Positions 30,331 to 38,070 of a DNA stretch of 42,257 nucleotides are shown here, one piece after another. The position numbers and the translations under genes were made by a program. The notes beneath the pieces are model-generated. The model saw nothing but the letters and a program-made list of their open reading frames with translations, had not been told where the DNA came from and searched no databases. Source of the stretch: a virus; IMG/VR virus record IMGVR_UViG_3300048806_000005, positions 1 to 42,257 of that record. One strand, written 5' to 3'. How positions within the stretch are numbered: the first letter of the stretch is position 1; each line of letters starts with the position of its first letter.

Positions 30331-31152
30331 TTAACGGCGGTCGTTCAATGCCAGCCTATCGCTCTCTAGTCTGAGTTTCTGATCATTCACCTGAGACTCT
30401 CTAACCCGCAGGGCGGCTTGTTCCTTTTCCAGCATCTCCCTATCATATTTGAGTTCCGATAGCAGCCGGTCGTAAACATTCTTCTTGCTGGCTTGGTCTG
30501 CTTCTAGAATAGATATATCGCTCCGCAATCTGTCTAAATCCTGTCTGTATGAAGCCGTGGTGGACTCATACACCTGAGTGGCCTGAGCCAGCTTATCCTG
30601 CACGTAGTCCAGCTCTAGATTGCCAGAGTCTTGCTCCTCGTATGCTTTTTTAATGCTCTCCCTGAGATTATAAAGGCGGCTGGTAAGCATGGTATTTTCT
30701 TTTTCTAACTTGGTAAGTTCTGTTGCCCGCTCTTTTAACCGACCATTCCACAGATCAAGCGCCTGTTCCACTTCGACCTCTTGGGCTTTTAGATATCCTT
30801 CACGTTCCTTAACCTGTCGTTGCGTCTCATTTAACTCGGCTCTAGCCATCTTGGCCTCTTGCCTAAAAGTAGCCAGTTGCTCTTTTTTCGTCTCTAAAGC
30901 TTCCCTAGCCTCATCTCGTCTAACCACAAGAGATCGCGTCTCAGCTTCTAAGAGTCCTTTTAGCGGATCTATGCGTCTTTCTAGACGGCCGATCTCATCG
31001 TCCAGAGCTTTTATGCGAGCATTCTTGAACTTCAAGTCCTCTGCGTAAACGGCCTCTTTTTCAGTAAGCTGGCGCTGTCTTAGGTCAAGGTCTTTTTCAA
31101 GCTTAGTAAGCTCCTGCTCCTTTTTCATCAAAGCAACAGTTTGATTGGCCAT
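30331..31152 (-). CDS. All-coiled-coil virion-cluster protein
   Basis: 273 aa, almost entirely heptad-patterned and charged from end to end (KKEQELTKLEKDLDLRQRQL, and many similar runs), with few breaks and no Cys. It would form a rod roughly 40 nm long if continuous. It begins two bases before the end of the neighbouring gene at 31154. Possible roles are a fibre shaft, a scaffold or a length-measuring rod. No family can be named, since coiled coils match many proteins. Confidence 0.6.
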   Translation of the reverse strand: MANQTVALMKKEQELTKLEKDLDLRQRQLTEKEAVYAEDLKFKNARIKALDDEIGRLERRIDPLKGLLEAETRSLVVRRDEAREALETKKEQLATFRQEAKMARAELNETQRQVKEREGYLKAQEVEVEQALDLWNGRLKERATELTKLEKENTMLTSRLYNLRESIKKAYEEQDSGNLELDYVQDKLAQATQVYESTTASYRQDLDRLRSDISILEADQASKKNVYDRLLSELKYDREMLEKEQAALRVRESQVNDQKLRLESDRLALNDRR

Positions 31153-31153
31153 T

Positions 31154-31621
31154 TTATTTCTTCTTTTTGACTTCCGTCATAGTTAGACCAAGGTCTTTCA
31201 TCATCTCGTCACGGGGAGTAAGGGCTGGTTTCTCTGATCCGGGATCATTGGCTTTGGCAAGCAAATCCTCTTTACCGATTACAATTTTATCTATGTACTC
31301 TTCCCACACGGAAGTAATGTTTAGCTTGCGGATGTCTCTGGCCAGAATAACCTTCTGGAAGATACGCTCTACGCCAAGAGCCGCAGGAGCGCCTTCAAGC
31401 ACCTTGCTCTCACCAGGCTCCATGTAATACCGATCAGGCTCTTCTCGCACTACATACTTTTGAGAAGTACCAGAAGAGGTAGACTGATGCTGCTCTTTAT
31501 TGATAGGTAAATAAGTCCATTCTACGGGGTTAGAATCAATATTTACGATACGAACGAACTCAGTAGGTTTGAACTTAGTTTCAAGAAGCTCACGAAATGA
31601 GCGGGGTTTCTGCGGATTCAA
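31154..31621 (-). CDS. Hypothetical virion-cluster protein
   Basis: 155 aa from a TTG with AAGGAC upstream. It contains a segment typical of phage late proteins that position other subunits (KFKPTEFVRIVNIDSNPVEW) and a helical, Lys-rich C-terminus (DLGLTMTEVKKKK). No family is recognised. Followed directly by the coiled-coil gene. Confidence 0.6.
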   Translation of the reverse strand: MNPQKPRSFRELLETKFKPTEFVRIVNIDSNPVEWTYLPINKEQHQSTSSGTSQKYVVREEPDRYYMEPGESKVLEGAPAALGVERIFQKVILARDIRKLNITSVWEEYIDKIVIGKEDLLAKANDPGSEKPALTPRDEMMKDLGLTMTEVKKKK

Positions 31622-31676
31622 GTTGTGTCCTTTCTTAATGATTGTGCTTATCTCTAGTTATACAACCTATGGACAC

Positions 31677-31708
31677 AAAAGACCACCGCTATTTTGGCGA
31701 TGGTCTTC
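31677..31708 (-). terminator. Hairpin family variant (before 31154-31621 gene)
   Basis: Minus strand: AAGACCATCGC-caaaata-GCGGTGGTCTT TTG, an 11-bp stem with a T-run. TAGTATAG lies about 50 bases upstream, farther than in the other copies, and the leader after it is longer. Confidence 0.7.
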
Positions 31709-31748
31709 TGCGAATCAACGGGCCAGGAAATAACCCACCCCTATACTA

Positions 31749-32513
31749 TCACATAGCAGCCGTGCGGCTAATTTCTACAAGGTTAGTGCCAGTGCCAACA
31801 AAGACGACGACAAAGGTCTTGGCCGTTGTCGCTCCCGTAGCAAGCGCTCCCGTCGAAATGAAGTTAGTAGTCGGGGTAATGTTATAGGTGTTCGTACCAG
31901 AAGTCGTGACTACCAAGTAAACTCGCGAACCTACAGCCGCAGAAGCAGCGTTAAGGGTGATGTTCCCAGTCGGAGTACAGGTAAAGACCTGTCCCAGGGT
32001 AGGATCGAGTGATACAGTACCAGTCGCACCGAGAGCGGTGGACGTGGAGCTACGAAGCTGTTTAGTGGCAATTACAGCTCCATTCACAGATGCTCCAGCC
32101 AAAGAGGCTGAGTTACCAATGGTGACTACACCAGAAGTAGTAGAGACGGTGTTAATGCCTACCGTGCCAGAGCCTTTAGCGTCTACCGTTAAGTTCTCGT
32201 TCGTACCAGTAGAGGTTGTACCGACCGCCACTCCGCCCGCAGCGGCCGCTCCAACAACTGTCACACCAGTAACAGCAGAAGCAGTTGCGGCGTTTACGTT
32301 AAAGATGGGATTAGTAGCTCCTGTCGGCCCGACCGCTAAGGCGTTGGCTCCAGCCGAGGTAATCGTACCAACAAGAGCCGTTACCACTGATCCGCCGATG
32401 GTGGTGTTAGCAGGTAAAGCTACCGTTGAAGCACCTGAGAAGTCTACTGGCCTATTGGTATTTAAGCCCTCTTGCTTTACTACTGCGTCATAATTCTCAA
32501 TTAGCACTGACAT
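31749..32513 (-). CDS. Repetitive virion protein (head fibre/decoration type)
   Basis: 254 aa, with GGAGG upstream. A short N-terminal anchor (VLIENYDAVVKQEGLNTNRP) is followed by Val/Ala/Thr/Gly-rich repeats with NPIFNVNAATASAVTGVTVV and VGINTVSTTSGVVTIG, as in phage head fibres and fibre shafts. A small C-terminal beta domain (VYLVVTTSGTNTYNITPTTN) may be the tip. Close to the capsid gene, which favours a head location. Confidence 0.65.
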   Translation of the reverse strand: MSVLIENYDAVVKQEGLNTNRPVDFSGASTVALPANTTIGGSVVTALVGTITSAGANALAVGPTGATNPIFNVNAATASAVTGVTVVGAAAAGGVAVGTTSTGTNENLTVDAKGSGTVGINTVSTTSGVVTIGNSASLAGASVNGAVIATKQLRSSTSTALGATGTVSLDPTLGQVFTCTPTGNITLNAASAAVGSRVYLVVTTSGTNTYNITPTTNFISTGALATGATTAKTFVVVFVGTGTNLVEISRTAAM

Positions 32514-32544
32514 AATTGTTCCTCCTTCTTTCGTGTTTATAGCC

Positions 32545-32579
32545 TATCGGACGGCTAGAGATTAACTAACCGCCCGATA
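32545..32579. other. Inverted repeat between virion genes
   Basis: TATCGGACGG (32545-32554) and CCGCCCGATA (32570-32579) pair with one mismatch around a 15-base loop. No T-run follows, so it differs from the hairpin family. It lies just after the end of the gene at 32592. Confidence 0.5.
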
Positions 32580-32591
32580 ATGCCACGGTTA

Positions 32592-33317
32592 TCAATCAAT
32601 CTTGAGGTTGATGTATCCGTACTTAGTGTCTACCGTCGCCTCTGGAGCGTAACCCAGCACCGCATCGGTAGCGGCTGAGCCAATTGCCAGTGCGCCGATG
32701 ATAGACTGCGATTGGACAGCAGGATAGCCCTTGGTGATGACACCAGCGGACAGCACACCCGCAATACCCTTAGTCTGTACCCAGCCGAAGTTAGAAGCGG
32801 GGATAGCCACAGGGGCCACACCAACGGCGCTACCCAACGTAGCGGTATTCGTGACGCCAGCCCACGGAGAAGCTATGAGGGTAACTTTCGAAGTAGCAAG
32901 CACAAGGGCCGTACGGATCGGCTCACCTAAGTGAATCGTAACAGTACCACCTGCCGAGGTAATCGTGGAGTGGCCAGCGATTTTCAAGGCTTGACCAGCA
33001 CCAGGGCCATCGTTGACTAAGAGGTAGCCACCTAAGTACTGGAGATCAGTTACGGCGGTAGTCGCAACCGTTACGTCTACGGTCTGCTCTCCTACTTTAA
33101 TCTTCGAGGTTGAAGCGAGAGCGAGGTTAGCGTGGTTAGCGGCTCTGGCAGGAGTTACCGCCAGTTTACCCGCTGCCAAACCGCTAGAGTCCGCTCCGAC
33201 GTAGCGATACTTGCGCCCGTCCTCGGTCTGGCCAATAGCACCATACTGCTCACTTTTGATAGTCTCGACGTTATTTACGTCGGACTCTGTTAATAGTCTG
33301 TATCCGGACATTGCCAT
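32592..33317 (-). CDS. Capsid decoration-like protein
   Basis: 241 aa, GGAAAAA upstream of ATG. Beta-rich, opening with YRLLTESDVNNVETIKSEQY and RKYRYVGADSSGLAAGKLAV, then several barrel-like strands (EQTVDVTVATTAVTDLQYLG, GGTVTIHLGEPIRTALVL). It follows the major capsid gene apart from an inserted HNH gene, the usual place of a decoration or minor capsid protein. No family can be named. Confidence 0.6.
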   Translation of the reverse strand: MAMSGYRLLTESDVNNVETIKSEQYGAIGQTEDGRKYRYVGADSSGLAAGKLAVTPARAANHANLALASTSKIKVGEQTVDVTVATTAVTDLQYLGGYLLVNDGPGAGQALKIAGHSTITSAGGTVTIHLGEPIRTALVLATSKVTLIASPWAGVTNTATLGSAVGVAPVAIPASNFGWVQTKGIAGVLSAGVITKGYPAVQSQSIIGALAIGSAATDAVLGYAPEATVDTKYGYINLKID

Positions 33318-33345
33318 GATATTTTTCCTTTCTTAATTTATACGC

Positions 33346-33374
33346 AAAAAAGCCGCCGCATGTGGCGGTGGCCT
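33346..33374 (-). terminator. Hairpin family copy (before 32592-33317 gene)
   Basis: Minus strand: TATTGCTATAGAGGCC, then ACCGCCACATGCGGCGGC and TTTTTTG, with a 7-bp core stem. It ends 28 bases before the ATG. Confidence 0.7.
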
Positions 33375-33418
33375 CTATAGCAATAGCATACTAAGTGTGG
33401 GCTGTTAAAGCAATAAGA

Positions 33419-33997
33419 TCACTTCTTCTTAGAAGACCAGAATCTCTCAGACCGAAGCTTAGTGACTCTCTCGGATATCTTCTTCCTAATCTCTGGGTTA
33501 GCCATATGCAATTTGGTGTGCTCACTGTTACTCAATATCTCAAGATTCTCTATTCTGTTATCACGTCTATCGCCATTGATGTGATGTACGTATTCCGACC
33601 TAGCAAGCTTCCTACCTAGATGTTGGCTCATAACATAGCGGTGTTCCTTAACATATTTACCGTTAACTCTAATAATGGCATAGCTATGCTCTTTGTCCCT
33701 ACCCGTCCAGCTCCTTCCACCCTTCCAAACGGGGCTATTCTCCCCCGTCTGGCTCTTAGCCATCTCCGACATCCTTTTTTTACCGTCCTCACCTGGAGAC
33801 CAGTGCTTCGCAGCTCGGACTTCTGATTGAGACTTCGCATGAATACCATGGCGCTTCAAGTGCCTAAAAATCGTAGTCTGGCCAACACCAAGAAGTCTGG
33901 CTACACTTAAGCCAGACTCTCCTTGGCGCACATATAACTCTTCTAACTGCTCTCTAGTGATATTGGCTATCGGTTTTCCCATATAGCCAATATACAC
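33419..33997 (-). CDS. HNH homing endonuclease with N-terminal HTH
   Basis: 192 aa from the GTG at 33997, or 187 aa from the ATG at 33982; neither has a clear ribosome site. Residues about 10-45 (QLEELYVRQGESGLSVARLL, QTTIFRHLKRHGI) form a helix-turn-helix. The HNH core reads KEHRYVMSQHLGRK...EYVHHINGDRRDNRIENLEI (about residues 115-157), the HNH_3 type found in free-standing phage homing enzymes. It sits between the capsid gene and a decoration gene, a typical landing place. A perfect 11-bp inverted repeat spans its start codons and may limit its translation. Confidence 0.88.
   Translation of the reverse strand: MYIGYMGKPIANITREQLEELYVRQGESGLSVARLLGVGQTTIFRHLKRHGIHAKSQSEVRAAKHWSPGEDGKKRMSEMAKSQTGENSPVWKGGRSWTGRDKEHSYAIIRVNGKYVKEHRYVMSQHLGRKLARSEYVHHINGDRRDNRIENLEILSNSEHTKLHMANPEIRKKISERVTKLRSERFWSSKKK
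33960..33993. repeat. 11-bp inverted repeat across the HNH start
   Basis: ATATTGGCTAT (33960-33970) and ATAGCCAATAT (33983-33993) are perfect inverted copies with a 12-base loop. In mRNA the stem would hold the ATG at 33982 in its loop and pair the bases before it. Confidence 0.65.
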
Positions 33998-34027
33998 TAG
34001 GAGCGATGTGTATACAAGTTATATATT

Positions 34028-35110
34028 CTACACCGTGCTGATCGCTTTGATAACACCATTACGTCGTGGTTGACGGTGCTTGAGCTGACCAGCTAGGAGC
34101 AGGAAGCCTAACCAACCGTATTGCTGGACTGGCATTATGAAGTCACGGAACTGGAAGGTCGAGGGGAATGGAACGTCCTTGTAGTAACCCTCAGTTACTT
34201 CAACGCTACTGGTGATGTCACGGAGTTCTACTAGCTTCAAACGATCAAACGAGATGTAATTCTCGTTCAGGAAGAAGAACAAGCCATCGGGGCACATGTC
34301 ATCTGCCGCCACCTGCAAACCACGGTAGGTAATGGCACAGAAACCAGCAAGACCTTTCAGATCGGTGTTGCCAGCTAACGAACGACCATTCGGGGTTTTA
34401 CCTGTGATGACGTTGTAGCCGCTCACATTCACCGGAGTGTACATGCTCGTAATGGTTGGGGTCAGCAAGCTTTCAAACAGAGTAAAGATCGACTTGGTAG
34501 TTAAACCGATGGTCGGGGACTCACTCTGGCTGGTAGCCGCACGAACAGCGTCATGGGTCTGTCCTAAGAGATCGAGGCTAAGAACTCCGGCAGGAGCCGC
34601 AATTAGATAACCATTAACCCAGGGGTTAGTGGCACGAGTAATACCAGCGTAAGAAGCGGTAGCCGTACCGTCATCCACGATCAGGCCAAGACCTTCAAAG
34701 TCATTGCCAAGACCAGTGCCGTAGAACTGAGTACCAATATTTACGGCGGCGGAAATACGAGCCTCATCCATCTTAGCGGAGACCAAAGAGATCGCTTGCT
34801 TCTCGGTGTCGGCGTTCACGGAACGCTCAATACCAGGAATAACAATCGACTGCTCATATGCCTTGACGTACCAAGTCATCGAACGAGTGTTATTGGTGGC
34901 GCTAGTCGGGAACACATCCATGCCAGAGAACGATCCGCCAGTAGTGGAGTTGGCGATTTGCACAGGCTGCAACTCAGCAATACCTTTCCACGGGCTTACA
35001 AAACTCTGGAGCACACGGGCAGTGAACACATTAGAGTTGTTGATTTGGTCAACCAAAGATGGAAGAATCTCCTGGTAAGTTATGTCCGTAACTCTATTGT
35101 TGAAGATCAT
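34028..35110 (-). CDS. Major capsid protein
   Basis: 360 aa, with AAAGGAAAA upstream. TARVLQSFVSPWKGIAELQP, SMTWYVKAYEQSIVIPGIER and the C-terminal PVQQYGWLGFLLLAGQLKHR followed by QPRRNGVIKAI match the pattern of a large family of HK97-fold-like capsid proteins. It has no cleavable N-terminal delta domain, so a separate scaffold (36308) fits. It forms the shell lattice, and it is the most likely client of the phage GroEL-GroES pair. A hairpin-family leader precedes it. Confidence 0.85.
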   Translation of the reverse strand: MIFNNRVTDITYQEILPSLVDQINNSNVFTARVLQSFVSPWKGIAELQPVQIANSTTGGSFSGMDVFPTSATNNTRSMTWYVKAYEQSIVIPGIERSVNADTEKQAISLVSAKMDEARISAAVNIGTQFYGTGLGNDFEGLGLIVDDGTATASYAGITRATNPWVNGYLIAAPAGVLSLDLLGQTHDAVRAATSQSESPTIGLTTKSIFTLFESLLTPTITSMYTPVNVSGYNVITGKTPNGRSLAGNTDLKGLAGFCAITYRGLQVAADDMCPDGLFFFLNENYISFDRLKLVELRDITSSVEVTEGYYKDVPFPSTFQFRDFIMPVQQYGWLGFLLLAGQLKHRQPRRNGVIKAISTV

Positions 35111-35142
35111 GCTGATTTTCCTTTGCTTAATTATTGATACAC

Positions 35143-35170
35143 AAAAAGACCGCCCTTGGCGGGTGGCCTT
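35143..35170 (-). terminator. Hairpin family copy (before major capsid gene)
   Basis: Minus strand: GATACTTGTAATCAATAAGGCC, then ACCCGCCAAGGGCGGTC and TTTTTG, 32 bases before the capsid ATG. Confidence 0.7.
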
Positions 35171-35223
35171 ATTGATTACAAGTATCCTATTAGTTAACTG
35201 TTAGCGCAAGCGTTTCTTAGAGG

Positions 35224-36168
35224 CTAATATACAGCACCTACATTTGGCAGACCTACCCTCGGCACGACTGGGACTGCCGTAGGGGTCGGAGTGGGTGATG
35301 GCGTGTGAGTCTTGCTGGGGGTCGGAGTTTTGGTGGGGGACGGAGATGAACTTGGTGATGAGCTTACTGTCGGAGTCACGAATGCGGAAGGTGCGGAAGA
35401 CGCGGAAGGTGCGGGAGGTGCGGGAGGTGCGGGAGGTGCGGGAGATGCAGACGAGCTGGGGCTAGGACTGGGGAGAGTAGAACATACCGCTTTGTTTATA
35501 ACATTCATATCCAGAGTGACCGCCCCTGTTCTAGCCAGCACCCTGCCCTCTACGTTGGCTCCGGTGGTAACGGTAATGGACGCCTGAGCCATGATAGTGC
35601 CTTTGAAGGTTGAGTTAGTGCCAAGCGTAGCGGAACTGCCAATTTGCCAGAAGACGTTGCATGCTTGAGCGCCGTTAATGAGGCTTACAGAACTCGACGA
35701 GGCTGTGGTGAGCGAGGAGCCAGCTTGGAAAACGAATACAGAGTTTGGGTTACCCTGAGCGTCGAGAGTCAAGGTTCCGGTTAATCCAAGCGTTGAGGCG
35801 GAGTTATAGACGCCTGATACTAACGTCTGACCACCAAGGTCTGAGGTAATCGGGGAGGTCGGCCCTTGACCGGCGGCGTCATTGTAGGCGGTAGTAAGAT
35901 CATCCTGAGCATTAGACGCCACTACGTCGGTTATATGCTGTACTCCGTTAACGACACCGGGCGGGAAGCCTGTAACTGATGTACCAGGACTCAGACCCAA
36001 ATCGCCGTTAATAACGGAAGAGCCTGTATTGGTTACTGCGGCTCCGGCAAGTACAGCAAAACTATCCGCCGTACCCAGACCTACAGTGGTTGCCGCAGCT
36101 TTAACCTCGCAAGCTAGACCAATTAGCAGTACAGATACACCAATAATAGCGACCCTGTATGCTCTCAT
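35224..36168 (-). CDS. Secreted DUF3494 (ice-binding-type) protein with Pro/Ser tail
   Basis: 314 aa. N-terminal signal peptide (MRAYRVAIIGVSVLLIGLAC, cleavage probably near VKA-AA). Residues about 28-225 fit the DUF3494 beta-solenoid: LGTADSFAVLAGAAVTNTGS, VINGDLGLSPGTSVTGFPPG, LGGQTLVSGVYNSASTLGLT, NSVFVFQAGSSLTT, FWQIGSSATLGTNSTFKGTI and a final TGANVEGRVLARTGAVTLDM. The tail is Pro/Ser/Thr-rich with APP repeats and ends RVGLPNVGAVY. Family members bind ice or serve as adhesins. It lies between the scaffold group and the capsid gene, and its ATG overlaps the 47-residue gene before it. Confidence 0.88.
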   Translation of the reverse strand: MRAYRVAIIGVSVLLIGLACEVKAAATTVGLGTADSFAVLAGAAVTNTGSSVINGDLGLSPGTSVTGFPPGVVNGVQHITDVVASNAQDDLTTAYNDAAGQGPTSPITSDLGGQTLVSGVYNSASTLGLTGTLTLDAQGNPNSVFVFQAGSSLTTASSSSVSLINGAQACNVFWQIGSSATLGTNSTFKGTIMAQASITVTTGANVEGRVLARTGAVTLDMNVINKAVCSTLPSPSPSSSASPAPPAPPAPPAPSASSAPSAFVTPTVSSSPSSSPSPTKTPTPSKTHTPSPTPTPTAVPVVPRVGLPNVGAVY

Positions 36169-36308
36169 TCTAAGACAGACTTCACTTTAGCGAGCAAGTG
36201 CTCGTATTTGGTTGGAATAACGATACTGTTAAACAACAGTTCCAGTTTGGCCGCTTCCTCGGCTGTTAGCACACCTTTAACTTGTAAGATGGCAAGTGTA
36301 GGACTCAT
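36165..36308 (-). CDS. 47-residue helical protein
   Basis: ATG overlaps the scaffold gene's stop (TAATG), and its TGA overlaps the next ATG. It encodes MSPTLAILQVKGVLTAEEAA and a further helix (YEHLLAKVKSVLE). It looks like a compact two-helix protein; no family is recognised. Coupling to scaffold suggests a capsid-assembly role. Confidence 0.6.
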   Translation of the reverse strand: MSPTLAILQVKGVLTAEEAAKLELLFNSIVIPTKYEHLLAKVKSVLE

Positions 36309-37207
36309 TATGCTAGATACTTGTTTAAGATGTCGTTGATCTTCGTACCCGTGCGATAGGGAGTCCTGGGAGAGTCCGCTGAGTTACCTGTCGTACCCAC
36401 TTTACCTGCTGTTTGCTTACGCTCATTAGAGAGTGATTTGTCCACCGTAGGTTTAACGCCTTTATCCTTAATGATCTGCTTGGCCTCATAAAGGTCAAAA
36501 GCATCACTGTAGCTTATCTTGGTTCGGCGCTTTTCGTTGGTCTCATTGTAAAACTTGAGCACATCTCTAGCGAGCTTGGCATTCTCAGACGTATCCGCGT
36601 TCTTGGGGGAGAACTTCGGTAATCTGCCCTCGGCTTGGAGCCGGTCAATGTCCTCTACGATAGAGACTCGCTCAGCCTCCGTGAGTCTGGCGCTCTGGAG
36701 AGCTATCTCTTTGTCTTTGTACTGAGCCTCTAAGCGTTCAGCTAAGGTGTTCTGGGCTGCTAGTTGCTGATAGAATACGGCCGCTTCGCGGGCAGTCTTA
36801 AACTCAAAGTCAGTAGGCAGTTGTTCTGCGATCTTTACCTGAACATCACCATCCTTGCCGTGGGCTACTAAAGTGTGAAGTCCGTCCCAGATGAATGACT
36901 CTTTGGCGGGAAGGTTCTCGAAATCCAGCTCTCCAGCTTCGGTGTCGTCAGACGCTTCGGTGTCGTCAGACTCGGACTCTGTGCCGTCTTCTGACTCTTC
37001 GGTAGTCTCCTCGTCGTCTTCGGTGGCTTCCTCGTTACCTGTGGCCTCTGTGTCGGTCTGGGAGTCTTCTGCTTTTGAGTCTTCTGCTTCCACTGGGATT
37101 AGTGGGCGGATAGAGCCGTCTTGGGCGGCTATGTCTTCTGCTGTCGGAGGATTATCCACAAGGCTCTTCTCGTAGGCGGCATCAGCTACTTGTTCAATGG
37201 TTGGCAT
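36308..37207 (-). CDS. Scaffold-like protein
   Basis: 299 aa, AAAGGAC upstream. Residues about 35-95 are extremely acidic (Asp/Glu/Ser/Thr). A helical middle (KTAREAAVFYQQLAAQNTLA, ERLEAQYKDKEIALQSARLT) and a basic C-terminus (about residues 215-299) follow. An acidic-helical-basic protein just before the capsid gene is the usual picture of a phage scaffold, which guides shell assembly through its basic end. No protease was recognised. Confidence 0.7.
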   Translation of the reverse strand: MPTIEQVADAAYEKSLVDNPPTAEDIAAQDGSIRPLIPVEAEDSKAEDSQTDTEATGNEEATEDDEETTEESEDGTESESDDTEASDDTEAGELDFENLPAKESFIWDGLHTLVAHGKDGDVQVKIAEQLPTDFEFKTAREAAVFYQQLAAQNTLAERLEAQYKDKEIALQSARLTEAERVSIVEDIDRLQAEGRLPKFSPKNADTSENAKLARDVLKFYNETNEKRRTKISYSDAFDLYEAKQIIKDKGVKPTVDKSLSNERKQTAGKVGTTGNSADSPRTPYRTGTKINDILNKYLA

Positions 37208-37234
37208 ATTAGTCCTTTCTTATGGTTCTGGTGA

Positions 37235-37597
37235 TTATAGTTTAGCATAAACTTTGTTACGGCCAAGGCCACGAACTACGGTGATCTTATTGTGCGTTTG
37301 TAGGATCCATAGGTACTGTACTATCTGCTTTCTGGAGAAAGGTAATGCCCTGACTATTTCAGAGACAGTTAAGCCCTCCCTACCGACTAAAGCTAGGATG
37401 CGCCCCTGCCTGGTATTCTTTCTGGGAGTAGAGCCACCCTTAGTCCCTGCCGTACTAGCAAGTCCAGGGTCTCTGGAGAATCCACCACCGACAGAGATGC
37501 TTCCACCGATCTTACCGAGTTTGTGGTAGTAGTCCTCCCCATAGCGATTTTTAATTACTTGAACTGTTTTCAATCCACCGGCTCTCGTCCCACTCAT
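37235..37597 (-). CDS. KGG-like and winged-helix protein, first of the late unit
   Basis: 120 aa with AAGGAG upstream. The first 60 residues (KTVQVIKNRYGEDYYHKLGK, IGG and GTKGGSTPRKNTRQG) resemble the Gly-rich KGG repeat seen in small stress and phage proteins. Residues about 65-118 (RILALVGREGLTVSEIVRAL, FSRKQIVQYLWILQTHNKIT) are a winged helix that binds DNA. As the first gene behind the extended -10 promoter of the scaffold unit it could regulate late transcription. Confidence 0.7.
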   Translation of the reverse strand: MSGTRAGGLKTVQVIKNRYGEDYYHKLGKIGGSISVGGGFSRDPGLASTAGTKGGSTPRKNTRQGRILALVGREGLTVSEIVRALPFSRKQIVQYLWILQTHNKITVVRGLGRNKVYAKL

Positions 37598-37639
37598 TGA
37601 CCTTGCTCCTTTGCTTATAGCTTAATTACTTGTAACTCT

Positions 37640-37648
37640 ATTATAGCA
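37640..37648 (-). promoter_or_regulatory. Extended -10 promoter of the scaffold/capsid unit
   Basis: Minus strand TGCTATAAT is a perfect extended -10. It lies about 43 bases before the start codon at 37597. No convincing -35 is present. Confidence 0.65.
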
Positions 37649-37752
37649 TATAAATAGTAATGCTTTCGCTCTACGGCATCCTCTGCTGTTCGGTCTTTGT
37701 TATAGAAGACTTCCCTGTAACACCTTATAAGCATAAAAACAGTCGTCCCCCG

Positions 37753-37781
37753 TTGACGAATCTCCGGGGGCTTGATAGACT
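37753..37781 (+). promoter_or_regulatory. Sigma70-type promoter inside an inverted repeat
   Basis: TTGACG (37753-37758), 17-bp spacer, TAGACT (37776-37781). The -35 lies in the loop of CCCCCG (37747-37752) and CGGGGG (37765-37770). On the minus strand the same stem is followed by ACGACTGTTTTTATG and could be a terminator. It probably makes the long leader of the HNH gene at 38071. Confidence 0.55.
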
Positions 37782-37784
37782 GCA

Positions 37785-38070
37785 TGTAGTTGTAATACAG
37801 TAAGACTAGCTTATCACAAAGTCCGCTGTATTAGAACAGGCGGGCATTTTTTATGCCCAAAAGTCGAAGAGACTCTAAACCCCCCGCGTCATGGTAAGTA
37901 TGCACCATTCCACCGCTCCCGCTAGGGAGTACAACGCAACACTGAGAGTGGGAAACAGTCATACTCCTGAAGCACCTAAGGGTGTTCAGGACAGGGGATT
38001 CTAAAGGATAAGTAACCCCGGGGTTTAAGGGGGTTGTAAATAACACAACGCTTATACACAGGAGGGTTAT
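37785..38070 (+). ncRNA. Long structured leader or small RNA upstream of HNH gene
   Basis: No gene is supported here. From 5' to 3': TAATACAG...CTGTATTA (8-bp stem), GGGCAT-ttttt-ATGCCC, then a block at 37880-37997 that CCCC and GGGG tracts can close. Inside are ATGGT-aagtatgc-ACCAT, CTCCC-gct-AGGGAG, ACTG...CAGT and CCTGAAGCACC-taa-GGGTGTTCAGG. After it comes the palindrome AACCCCGGGGTT (38014-38025) and another G-run close to the HNH ribosome site, so alternative pairings with the C-tract are possible. It may be a regulatory leader or a relic of a self-splicing intron; conserved intron-core motifs were not seen. Confidence 0.5.

Noticed and set aside
31957-32493. 178-codon plus-strand frame opposite the head-fibre-like gene
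   Set aside because: Shadow of the minus-strand gene's Thr/Ala/Gly repeats, with no supporting signals.
35403-35450. CRISPR-like or regulatory tandem repeat (GGTGCGGGA units)
   Set aside because: It is the DNA of the APP repeat in the Pro-rich tail of the DUF3494 protein.
37785-38070. Group I intron
   Set aside because: A structured RNA before an HNH gene is suggestive, but no conserved core segments and no interrupted gene around it were found.
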